Both the position numbers and the translations under genes were made by a program. Positions 36,264 through 46,981 of a stretch of 64,000 nt of DNA are shown in pieces; within the stretch, counting starts at the first letter, position 1, and the number at the start of each line of letters is the position of its first letter. The notes below the pieces were generated by a model, which was not told where the DNA came from, searched no databases, and worked only from the letters and a program-made list of their open reading frames with translations. Source of the stretch: Lineolata rhizophorae. Its lineage: Eukaryota > Ascomycota > Dothideomycetes > Lineolatales > Lineolataceae. The stretch covers positions 934,106 through 998,105 of the forward strand of contig MU001683.1 of assembly GCA_010093515.1 (NCBI GenBank). Direction: 5' to 3'.

Positions 36264-36966
36264 TCACCAGCCCGGCGCCGGGCCCGGGCCCGCGGCGCGG
36301 CGTGACTTGCCCGCTTGACGACGGCTCGCGGCACCGGTGCCAGCGGTTCCCCCGGCTTGGGGGCCACGGCTGAGACGCCGCCGCCAGAGCTGGGTAAGCC
36401 CGCGCTGCTGCACACCACCACGCCGACGCCGCCATCCCCAACTCCATCCTGCTGCTAGTGCCCTGACACATGCGCCTGCCCGCCCTCGGCCCTCCGAGCC
36501 TGGATATCGACGCAGGTCCGCGCCCCCTCCCCGGCCCGCCGCCGCCTGAGGTCATGACCCTCCCTTCGCTCCACTCACCCTCCCAGCCGGCTCCTTGCGT
36601 TTATCATGGCCGCCGCGCGCCGCTGTCGCTCTCTGCCTTGCTCCTTCTCGACGCCGGGCTCCGTCGCAGACCCCATTCGGCGCCTCCTATCGACCGTCCT
36701 CGCCGTTATTACGACGGCCGAAGCCCGTCCGCGCCGGTTCTACGCGTCGAGCCCAGCCCGTATCCGCATCCGGAAACCCTTGCCATCACCGGCGACAGCC
36801 ACCAACAAGCCTATCGCCCACCATTTGGATCTTCCAAGGTTCCCGATCTAGTTTTGCCCATGCGGACCAGCTATTCCCGCGCTCTCCCCTCGACTCCGCT
36901 GCCCCGCACTTCTCCATCCCCCTCGCCTTCCCCGTCGCCTCCCGGGGTCGCTTCAACTCGTCCGCA
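36264..36966. other. Short intergenic region
   Basis: Holds the 3' flank of the protease-like gene and the promoter of the next one. An open frame in phase with the next gene extends upstream to a Met at 36595, but that part is Pro/Arg/Ser-rich and I treat it as leader rather than protein. Confidence 0.5.
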
Positions 36967-37911
36967 ATGGCCGGCGACGACCTTGCTCGCAAGTTCGAGA
37001 ACAACAGCTTGTATCTGCTGTTGACTTCGCAGTGCGCTCATGGCACTAGGCCATATCACCGAGCTTTGTTCCTTCCAACGAGAGCGCCGTACGGGCACTT
37101 ATGGCACGCCGTAAAGCCGGCAGGCCGCTGGAGGCTAGAGAAAAAGGACCGGCTCGAATTTCCCGAATCTCGCGCTTTGATTCTTGCCCACAAAGTCGCG
37201 CATATTCCACGCCACTTGATCTCGTTGTGCATCTGGATCTTGGATCGCGGAGGTCCGCTGCCTCCGGCAGTTATGGCAGGGGCCGACCAGTGCGAATATC
37301 ACGGCCAGTACCGGTACCAGGGCCAGCAATATTACCAGCAGCAATATCAGCAGCCATATCAGTACCGGTACCAGGAGCCACCGCCACGCGAGCTTCGCAG
37401 GTCTCGTCGTCACTCCGATCGGCACGAGAGCCACCATCACCACCAGCGGCACCACTCGCATCGGGAAAAGGACCGTGACCGGGATCGCTATTCCACCCGA
37501 GAACACCATGGCCACCGTGAGCGTCACTCGTCGCGGCATCATTCTTCATCTTCCTATTCCGCTTACACGTCCTCCTACCCGTCCACTTACCCAGCTGTTT
37601 ACACTCACCCATCCTACCCCCCTACCACGCCTTCCTACCCTCCTCCCGAGCCTTTCGGCTGCGATGTCTGGGTTAGCAGCGCTCTTCTGGCACTACATTG
37701 TGCCGGAGTGCTTGTCCTTCGGCAAAACCTAGACCAGATGAATGACGAGCTCGTGGCTAAAGCACGGCCGTATTTGCGCCGGGTAGAACGCCACATGGGC
37801 ATTCTTGGCATGGCTCATGGTAGTGGCTCGTCTGAAAGGTCTAGGGTGGCCGTAGCCGGAATGTTTCTGCTGCGCGGCGACAGCGGAAGAGGACGGAGAA
37901 GCGGCAGGTGA
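36967..37911 (+). CDS. Hypothetical fungal protein with Gln/Tyr/His/Arg-rich insert
   Basis: Single exon of 314 residues from the chosen Met (MAGDDLARKFENN); the frame is open further upstream to 36595. The N-terminal part (SLYLLLTSQ, PYHRALFLPTR, GHLWHAVKPAGRWRLEKKD, PESRALILAHKVAHI) and a C-terminal part (FGCDVWVSSALLALHCAGVL, DELVAKARPYLRRVERHMG) have the look of a conserved fungal family of unknown function in which a short globular domain is split. Between them lies a disordered insert: first Gln/Tyr-rich, then His/Arg/Asp/Ser-rich with RDRDR and HHHH runs, then Ser/Tyr/Pro-rich. Such composition is seen in RNA-binding and condensate-forming proteins, but no RNA-binding domain is visible. 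Function unknown. Confidence 0.6.
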   Translation: MAGDDLARKFENNSLYLLLTSQCAHGTRPYHRALFLPTRAPYGHLWHAVKPAGRWRLEKKDRLEFPESRALILAHKVAHIPRHLISLCIWILDRGGPLPPAVMAGADQCEYHGQYRYQGQQYYQQQYQQPYQYRYQEPPPRELRRSRRHSDRHESHHHHQRHHSHREKDRDRDRYSTREHHGHRERHSSRHHSSSSYSAYTSSYPSTYPAVYTHPSYPPTTPSYPPPEPFGCDVWVSSALLALHCAGVLVLRQNLDQMNDELVAKARPYLRRVERHMGILGMAHGSGSSERSRVAVAGMFLLRGDSGRGRRSGR

Positions 37912-38696
37912 ACTGCGATCCACGTGTTGTAATTGCATATTAGCGCGCGAGAATTGTTGCGAAGGTGCTTGAAAGATAACGTGGAGTTTGGAGTTTTCGA
38001 CACGTTCTCCATTAGTTTATTGATGCATCTCTCTGTTTCGGCTATGTCGTTGAATACTGGCGTTTGAAGAACACGCATTCACATGTATTTGAACATGTAC
38101 AATTTCTGGTAGATAATAATATCTTAATTCTCGGCGCGCGTTTGATAGCCTGTCTTTCTTTAGTGCCTTCTCATCGCCAAGGGTGCATGCATTGAATCTG
38201 CAAGAGAGGCCAGTCGGATGCGCAACACGTAGTTTTGCATGCATGCGCCACTTGCTTCTAGTTTCGCGGGCCGTCACGGTGCATGCGAGCTTGCTCCGTC
38301 GCTGCCTGGCCCAATCACAGTTTTGGACAGCTAGCCTGCGAACCGCAGGCCTGCACTGAGACTAGTTGGAGGGAGGAGACTGAGGCTCGAGATATATTAT
38401 CGTCCTTGTTAAGGCCGATAAAACTCGCAAGCCACATGCTGGTAAACAATGCACCAAAATAGGCCCTCATAGCAAACTATCAAATTTTGACCTACTACGT
38501 GGTAGGTTGTTATGCTTAATACATGATCATGTCCACTACTTTCCCACAAAAAGTTAAAAATGCTTTATTCGTAAATACTGTCTTGCAAAATGAGGACCAA
38601 AGCAATGTACTTTCGAACTGGTATTGAGTTAAACATGCCAAACTAATACAAAGGATTAAATAGTTGCCAGCCCATGCAAATCTGAAAGTCCTCTCT
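37912..38696. other. AT-richer intergenic region
   Basis: No gene is seen. From about 38000 base composition becomes AT-richer, which marks the left edge of the block of decayed genes. Confidence 0.5.
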
Positions 38697-39614
38697 TTAG
38701 TTCTGGTCGATGGCTTTTTGGGGTTTCCTTTCGTCTTGCACTCGACTAAAGTACCAGATGGTAGTCAAGATATGGTAATAGAACAGAAGAGCCCATGCAG
38801 TGAACATAACGAACACGCCAGCTGCGACAACAATGATCGAAGCCGCGGAGAATCCCTATGATAATCGTGGGAAGATAAGGTTTAATTTTAATTTGTTCGT
38901 GCCCAAAGCCACTTGCATTGCTTAGATGACGATGGAAATGTACGCAAACAAGACGAGAAGCCAGGCAAAATTGCGGGAGAAGTAATCTTGATACCACGTG
39001 CAGCCTGACATGTAGTCCCGAACGAGATTGCGCAATGAAAAAAATTGAAGGCGAGAAACAGTAGAGACTATTCAGGCGTGAGAGGCGTAGCTCGCCATAC
39101 TGATAGCGCTTGTTGACATCTTCCAGCGTAGCCGGGTTGATCTTGGCGAGAAAGTCCTTGACAAACGCTGTCCACGCAATCTCTTTAAGCACTATTCTGA
39201 TCTCCTTGGTGATTTCCAAGTCGTTCCTGTAGCTAACAAGCTAGGCATAAGATAGAAACATCCTACAGGCGGCTCAAGTTCTTCGTTTTGCCATAAGGTC
39301 GCCTCTCAGGTGTCAAAGAGACGCAAGAACTCCGGCAAAGGTTTGACAAAAATGTTCGATCTAACCCAAAGAAGATGCTCCTCTGGGTTTTCTGTCAGCA
39401 GAAGCTCGCGTCACAGAAGCTTTTGATGGCGGAGTGGCCGAGCTGGGCGCGGTAAGCCGGCGAGCCAAAGGCTCTCGCGAACATTGTCTAACTGCGGAGT
39501 GGTGAGGTCCGCAGAGAGCAATAATGTCTGATTTCGGTCTCGGATCGCGGCCGGATATTCTGGCTTCAGATTCCAGAGCTCACGCTTTATAGCAACCGGA
39601 GGCAACAGCGACAT
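38697..39614 (-). pseudogene. Degenerate fungal membrane-protein gene
   Basis: Read on the minus strand, this matches from end to end a family of uncharacterised fungal proteins with a conserved N-terminus and two C-terminal membrane helices. The start (MSLLPPVAIKRELW) and the block LRHQKLL agree. The frame then meets a TGA at 39413-39411 and another at 39308-39306, and shifts before a TAG at 39243-39241 that stands where a Trp is expected (SYA*LV). It stays open through AWTAFVKDFLAKINPATLED and YQYGELRLSRLN, shifts again in a seven-base homopolymer (39038-39044), and continues as DYFSRNFAWLLVLFAYISIV before a TAA at 38924-38922. The last membrane helix and end are in this frame. With several stops and at least two frameshifts it cannot make the full protein. 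Confidence 0.8.
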
Positions 39615-40769
39615 CGTCGCCCTGCAACGGAGGACACAAGCAGAACCTTGCCCAGCTGCCTTTTGAGCGACTAGCTACGGAGTAGTGTGGGGCGGGATGC
39701 CTGTGAGAATTGGGTGGCCCATTTAGGCCTAGTTTGTCAACCCCTGGCAGGGGTCCTATGTACAAGTGTATTCCTCCGTATGCAGCTCCAGATAGCACCG
39801 TCTTTCAATGTCAATGGACTTGGCCTACCCATTCCAGATCTCTGCCGGAATCTGTCAATGCCCGTTGTCGCATTTAGCAAACTTCGCTGACTAATTGAAC
39901 TAGAGAACGGTGACTTTCGCGGACCGTAAAATCGGATTGTCAACAGCAAGAATCTCACACGGGTGGCAAAGGCGGGGATCTCAGGGGCCCAAAATCCTTT
40001 CTGCTAGGCTTAGGACCCAAACTTACTTTTATTGTAGTTACATAGAGTGCCTAGACTCGCTTACATTACTGTGTTGGTTCAGTAGTTGTTGCACATGGTT
40101 TTTCGCTCCTTTTCGTGGCTTCTTCCAATAACAACACATTTCAAGTTCACGCCTGCAGTCAATGACCAGTCGCTTGCCCGGTACCGGCGCTTCTAGAATA
40201 CCAACGCTGCGAGCGCAGAATGTTCCGGCGCGCATGACCGCCGAGCCGTTTGTTGGCCTGTTCGCGGCAGAAGACCAACCATACATCAACGTCCGGTCCC
40301 TGGCGTCTGCGGCGAGTAACAGCTCTAACGGCAAACTCACAGCGGCGCTGTCTTTCAAGCGTCAGATTCTCGTGCTCGGGACCCGCGGATCGTCAGCCGG
40401 AGCAGCATCATCTTCAACAGCGACTTTTATGGTTTCAGAGCTCTGAACTTGCCGACGGAACCGGTGCTAGAAAATCAGCCGATATGATGACATGAGCAAG
40501 GAAATTGAAAAGGGAGTACGCTCTAAGGCTTAGCTTGGTAGCGTTATCACCATTACGTGCCTCGCAGGGCACGGCTTTGGATCTTGAGCGGCGAGTCCCG
40601 ACTTTGTGTGGTTGAGAGATGCTCTACTTAAAGACATTCCTAACATTAGATGAGTAAATCTGCCGCCTTGAATTGAGATAATTTTGCTGTGTTCTAGTCC
40701 TACAGCGAAGCAGCCATTGCCTGATAATTGCGCTAGATTGGGCTACGATATGGCCTGGTAGTTGCACAC
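39615..40769. other. Intergenic, one unsupported 94-residue frame
   Basis: The only frame of note is a plus-strand stretch at 40162-40446 (94 residues, Ser/Ala-rich). It matches nothing I know and lies between two decayed genes, so I do not call it a gene. Confidence 0.5.
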
Positions 40770-43700
40770 ATTTACTAACGACGGTTTAGAGTTCTAATCC
40801 ACGGTTATCCTTCTATGCTTCGGGATAACCAAGCCAGGAATCACATGGCTGAATTTGCTACAAGCTTTGCGTACAGGGAGAAGATTATGAGAAGCGAGGC
40901 GTAATTCTACGACCGCCCAATCGTATTCATAGGCCCTGGTTGAGCTGCTTAATCACTAAAAAGGCAATGTCCGATCTCTACGGACCACTTGGAGCACATC
41001 TTCCCGTTTGCAGGGTGGTCTTCCTAGGCGCGCCCTACGAAGGCTTTTACATAGACGCTTTATCCACCCTAGTCGAAGGCAAGCCAACTGAAGATATCGT
41101 CCGGCAGCTTCGCCCTGGGTCGCCTACCCTTATCGACTTGAACGACAGCTTCAGACATGTTGACGGAGTGGAAATCCTGAGTTGCTTTGAAAAAGAGCCG
41201 ACACAGACGACCGTACAGATACGTTAGATAATACTTGCACTTCTCGAGCCTCGTACTTAATGTTGGCATAGCAACAAGATGTCACTTGGGCTCGTGAGGG
41301 CGACGCTGTCCTCATGGTAGAGCCAGGTTCGGCAAGACTGTACTTCCGACAGGAAGTGGCTATGCCGGCTTATGCGAACCACTTCAGGATTGCGAAAATC
41401 TAGCGGAATGAGGGAGGATTATACTTTAGGAGTTGAAGACCAGGCTCGTGGTCTTTTGGAAGCGATAAGGAGAATGAGGACGTCGGATGATGCCAAGCTG
41501 CGAAAGGTCATCTTCATTTGCCACAACATGGGCAGCATGTTGGTCAAATAGGCAGTACTCATGGCAAGAAAAGAACCGCCGCAATATTCGTGGCTTGACG
41601 ATAGTCTTATCTGGACCGTCTTCTTTGGCGCTCCACAACATGCTGAGGACATCGGCTGATGGGTTCGCTTTCTCTCCGAGCTAATGTGGCTGTATCCTTA
41701 GCAATCTTGCAGTTGAAATTGTTTCGCAACTTGGTCTCACTAACGACAAAGCTGCGTAAAATACGCTCGACTTCACTGAGAAACCCATTCCGAGTCAGAT
41801 ATTCCGTTCTTTGAATCTGCCAAGCTCGACGGTAGGGAAGCTGCTAGAAAGGAGAGCTTGATACTTCAGGTACAGAACGAGACTCCACTCATGCTAGAAG
41901 CAAGCCAGCAACAGTCATGCCGATATCTCACGCCAGCTAACTCAAACTATCGCACTGTGGGCAATGCGATGTCCAAAATCATTGAGAGTGTTGAGCGCAC
42001 TTCTGAACGTGGGATCACAAGTTGAACTCCTGCATTATTTGTACTGGTTTAGCCATGAAAATTGTGAATAGATGGGCCAATTCGTGCGAGTGGATTCGGG
42101 AGCATGATGACTTCCTTGACTTGCGGGACGGTAATGCGTCCCGGTTGCTATTCATCTTGGGTTCACATGGAGCTGGAAAGAGTGTCCTGATGAATTAACT
42201 CATTAGACATGTCGGCGTCTTCGTCGAAGGGAGTCACGCCGAGTAAAACACGGCGAATCAGGTATTACACTCGATTGCCTCCTTCTGCGATGACAAGGAT
42301 CCACTGCGGGAAACGTCGATAAGCTTGCTGCTATCAATTCTTTATCAAGTGTTGAGAGATAGTAAGAAAGCGCACCCGTTTGATCATATCGACGAGTCGT
42401 TTCTGTCCTTTATGGGATGGCCGAGATGCTCATGAGCGCAAGAGCTGCCGACGACAGCGACAAGCTCTGGAATTGTCTCATCAGCATCGTTTGCAAGAGT
42501 CAAGGGACGAAATTTTGGATGTTCTTTGATGCCCTTGATGAACTCGGGTGTGACTCGAGGCAGGATATTTTTAACGGTTTGCAGCGCTGACGACCTCGTA
42601 GGCCAAGTTCGAATCGTGCTCTCCGGTCGTTCAGGGCTGCATCCCCAATAGCCGTTTAGCAGGATCGTCAAGCTGTTGCAAATCGGCATGAACTATCTTC
42701 CTCAGGTTCAAGAAGTCAACTTTTACATTAGAATGCACGTGCAATCATTCGCCGACGGGATTCCGTTCGTTTTGAATTGGAATCTGAGCTCGTACGAGTC
42801 TCGCAGCGAACGTTAGCTCGCAGAGCTTGCAGTCCGTACTTTCAAGTGTGGAGAGGCTTCGGCAGCTTCCGGTCGACCTGCAATCGTTTTATTGTAACCT
42901 CCTCGAACGTATACCGGAGCAGTTTTGGCCGACTGATCGGGGAACATTCTCGTAGATTTTAGCATCGAACGAACCTCTGTCGCTCAAGCAACTCGAATAT
43001 GCGGTGTCTAATCCCAAAGTACCGCGCTTTTAAGCAGGTCGAAATGGATGTCGCCGCGACATTTGAAGCCGGATTTAACGAATACTGCGGCTACATTGTC
43101 AGCGTTAGCACTGATGATTACGTGCGATTCGCATCCAGTCGGTAAAGAACTTCTTGATAAACGAACAATCCTCGGCCCAACAAACCAAAACTTGGAAGTA
43201 TTTCTAATTGTCCTGCCAGAAGTGCACGTGGAAATTGCCACAAGATGCGTCGCCATGTTGCAGCTGGACGAGTTCGCTGAAGCCTCGATATTGAGATACC
43301 TCTGTCAGAAGAAAACGATTCACAGTCTCAGTGAGGGAGAGCAGCAAGACGACAAGGCTCAAAAGCCTGAAAAGGAAATTGAACTCCTCTTGGGTGCTTT
43401 CCTGCATCTATTTTACAGCATCAAGCATTGGGTCTCACACTTTAACCAGACTACGCGGGACAATGCTATGGAAGAAATGATATATAAATTTATCTGTGCT
43501 CCCAGGTGGGATTTCTTTCGCTTGGCATCCGTGCCTTGGAAGAGAGATGCAGCCAAGACCCATCCAAATCGATATCCACGCATTATTGAGTCGGAGCCTC
43601 CACTGCATCGGCTGCTCCAGCTTGGAGACTTTCCGAGCGTCGTCCAGCGTCTCCTAGAAGCTGGTCAAGATGTCAATGAATTGGATAGCGTCAACATGAC

Positions 43701-45304
43701 TACTCTGCGTTAGGCAATCCTGCACTCTCGGCGGCTGTCGTTTCAAATGCTCCTCGCGCCGCCGTATTTGGATCTCAATCGCTCTGCCGCGAATGAAATG
43801 TCTCCACTGCACATCGTCGCCGAATGGGGCCATGTGCTCTTCATGGAAAAAGTTGATCTTCCACAGCTGCTGCGACGTTCATTACAACTTTGACATGGAG
43901 AATTGCACTATTGGAACGCCGCTTCACCTCGGTATCCTGGAGGATAAACATCAAGCAGTCGAGGGCTTACTAAGACATCCCAAGATCAATTCACTGGCCC
44001 CAACCCGCAAAGCGAGATATTTCAGTTCGCATTCAAATGAGGGACCCCCGACAACATTGTGCGATCCGTGACCAGAATGGTGGATTTGAAAAACGCATTC
44101 AAATACTGGCTATCTCACTTCGACGAAACCAATCCCCTAATGCTTGCGACATATAGGGTTGGGAGGCCGTGGAGCGTGATATTTTGGAAACCGACAAAAG
44201 TAAACTGCTAGAGTCTCTTTCTGGACAAGCTTTCTCCCGACCAGCTAACGCTAGCTTACGTGGGGACAAGGTACAACTTGTTGCATTTACGCGCCCAGCA
44301 GAACTGGGAGGGCACCGTGGACAGACTGCGGACTCAATTAGGCCTCGGCGGTCTCGACGGTGATCATGTCGGCAGGACGCTCTTGCACTGGGTGGTCGAG
44401 TATGGCTGTGTTTATAGCACCACCGATCACCATGGCAAGACGAAAGCAGGGCTTGACCGCCAAGATCATGTTGGCATGATGGCATTACACGTTGCTGTCA
44501 TCCATTGAAACTTAGGTGCCGTGGACAATCTCATTAGACAGGGCGCAGATTTCCTGCGCAAGGACAGGCAGGGAAAGAACCCAGTCTTCCTGGCAACCGA
44601 GCAGACTCTTTCTCACCACCGGAGTCCGGGAGTTCCAGCGTGACCGCCGGGGAACCGCCCTACTGCACTTCCTTGCTATCTGGAAACCCGCCAAAGTGAT
44701 CGAAGATTTCGTCCGGCAGAAAAAGCCTCTATCGGACGTGCACGATAGAAACCGACGCACGCCGGTTTATTTCGCAGCTCGGCCCAGTAACCTCTTCGCA
44801 ATCGAGACGCTCATCAACAGAGGGGCTGCTCTCGGCCTCAAGGACAGTAATCTTCAAATTCCTTTGCATTATGCGATTTAGGAGCGCCATATGGACATGG
44901 TGAAAGCACTTAAGGAGCGTGGGGCGAAGTTTCTGAAGCGCGATGGTTTCGAACAGACTTGTCTCCAAATCGCCATCCGATCTGGCAACATGGAACTGAT
45001 CCGGTTCATACTTGACGAGACGTCACCGAACGTTCACAATGTTGATATATTCGGGAAATCAACTCGACACAGAGCTTGCGTACTGAGAGAATGCTTTGCA
45101 GCCAAAGTTCCTTTGAAGGGAGGAGCCGACCGAAATGCTCAGGATAAGTATGGTATGACTATCCTTCGTACGGCTGTAGCGAACGAGAACGTACCTGTTA
45201 TCAACCTCCTTCTGAGTTATTCGAGTGTCGGACTGAGCGAGAATGACAATCTTGGGTGCACTCCGATGAATTACGCATTCATGACGCCCAATCGCTGTCA
45301 TTGA
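40770..45304 (+). pseudogene. Degenerate NLR-like gene: hydrolase-like effector, NACHT ATPase, ankyrin repeats
   Basis: The plus strand spells a complete but ruined fungal NLR-type (STAND) protein. The N-terminal serine-hydrolase-like effector region is visible as VLIHGYPSMLRDNQARNHMA, DRPIVFIG, LITKKAM, VVFLGAPYEGF and SPTLIDLNDSFRHVDGVEIL. A second hydrolase-like copy follows (KVIFICHNMGSMLVK). The NACHT region shows LFILGSHGAGKSVLMN (Walker A, about 42150-42195), SIASFCDDKDPLRETSISLL and MFFDALDELG (Walker B, about 42516-42549). From about 43590 there are ankyrin-type repeats, such as HRLLQLGDFPSVVQRLLEAG, TLLHWVVEYG and ALHVAVIH. The frame is broken many times: TAG at 41549-41551, TAA at 42196-42198, TAG at 43711-43713, TAG at 44879-44881 and others, plus several frameshifts. 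In life these proteins sense non-self or microbial signals and can trigger cell death; this copy cannot. Confidence 0.85.
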
Positions 45305-45362
45305 CACTTTGAAGAGCTAAACGTCAAAAACTACGGCCGGCTGCGAGATTAAGCTGAGCCGT

Positions 45363-46877
45363 TTGAAGACGTACCATTGGGTAGAGAGTGCAAATCTGAA
45401 TGAAGGCCGCCAATGGCATCAGGAGTGGCAAGTGGGCTTCTTCGGGATATCTCCATCTCCACTGCCTACGGCTAAGCATCCCCACGTGCATTACAAAATC
45501 CCGGATAGCGATGCCGATTCACGCCTAATACCGGCCAAGAGGCGATGCCCTTGCTACTTGACGAAGATAGAACTCCTTGCGAGGAATCTGATTTCGAGGC
45601 GCGGTCTTTGGCCACACTCAACGGCGACGAAGGCAAGTTCCGTCCTCCATACCCGAGGATACACCAAAAACAGATCAATGATGTGAGTTTCTGAATGCTC
45701 GAAGAGGCTCGCCGCGTTACTGACTGGTTTCCAGGAAACGCTGCATATCTTTCAGGTGGAATGGTTCTATGATAGAGTAATTGATACTAAGACCTTGTAC
45801 GCAGCGTCGAACGTGGACGTAGCCGCCAGTGGTGCGCTTTGAAGAACTTTCCCGGATGTATTCGACTCGTAATGGACCCACAGCCCGAGAAAGTCCATTC
45901 GCTCTACACGTACGCCGTCCGATGTAGCGTGCCAAAAGCATGAGCCAATGCGACTAAAGATCAAGGAGTCATATCTCTCGCCAAACACACTCGATCGTTT
46001 CCAGCTTCCATGGAAAAGGGGCTTAGGTTTGCGTCTCAAATCATAAAGCGAGGAACGGCCTGCCTCGATACTTATTGACTTTGGCATCAACAGGGCGACC
46101 CTAGAAGCTCATGATCATGCAACATCTCACGGAAGAGGGAACAGATATTCTGTTCAAGCACACGCGATGCATCCGTAGAGTGGTGAAGAAAGGCCTCTAC
46201 CCGGATTCCGCCAAGAACGCCAGGCATTCAGGAGGACACACGTCGACTTCAGACCTTTCCGACCCTGATTCGCCTGCTACGCTAGCCACTACATTCGCAT
46301 CTGATCTAGGCGCGGCACCGTCAGACCCGCGAGTGCAACCTTGGGCCATAGCGACTTATTCCGAGAAGATCATGGCCATAATCCCGGCGATGATGGGCCT
46401 CGGAAGTCCAAGCATGACTAGTTCCTACGTCTACCTGAGCGGCTTTATCATCGCGATCGAAGGTTAGAAACGCTGAACGAAGAGGAGGCGAGGAGGCGTT
46501 GGAGGGGGGCTAGAAGAGCGGCGAGGACGCCGAAGGAAGAGGAGGCGCATCAGGGGCGGAAGAGAGAGCGCAAGAAGACGAGGCGCAGAGCAGAAGAGGA
46601 GCGGAGGCGGGAGTGGGATGAGGAGTCGACATTCCAGCGGCTCATGCGGATGGCGGGGATGGGAGATATTCCACAGTGCTGTTTTAATAAAGTCGGCTTT
46701 CCGGATGATGACGCAGCCGAAGTGTACGACGCGCCCCGCGCGATGGAATGCTGGGAAATGGCAGCCGAGCGACGCCGGCCAATGGGGACGCTAGAAATTC
46801 CACCCCGCTGTCCCGCCGCACACAAGCCTCCCCAAAGACCACGGGTGGTCTGCCATCCCTACCTCATCTTTGAATAG
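45363..46877 (+). pseudogene. Decayed coding remnants, family not recognised
   Basis: Protein-like pieces follow one another on the plus strand but in different frames and separated by stops: VEWFYDRVIDTKTLYAASNV from about 45757, KVHSLYTYAVRCSVPKA then a stop and SLAKHTRSFPASMEKGLRFA near 45880-46060. A final open stretch (about 46460-46877) is Arg/Glu-rich (EEEARRRWRGARRA) and ends with GDIPQCCFNKVGFPDD and YDAPRAMECWEM. They may be the 3' end of the preceding NLR-like gene or a separate gene. I do not know the family. The order and strand agree with one ancestral plus-strand gene. Confidence 0.45.
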
Positions 46878-46981
46878 TCTACGAGCTTGCGCCCCGTTTA
46901 GCCTACTAATCCTTTCGCCGCCGCATGGTCTCCTACCGGTCGCGCCGATAACTGCGTCCTTTTCTGTCTTCGTCGCGAACA

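Noticed and set aside
39421-39500. GGCGGAGTGGCCGAG, resembling a tRNA-Ser/Leu A box
   Set aside because: It is the complement of the conserved protein block in the pseudogene, and no B box or cloverleaf follows.
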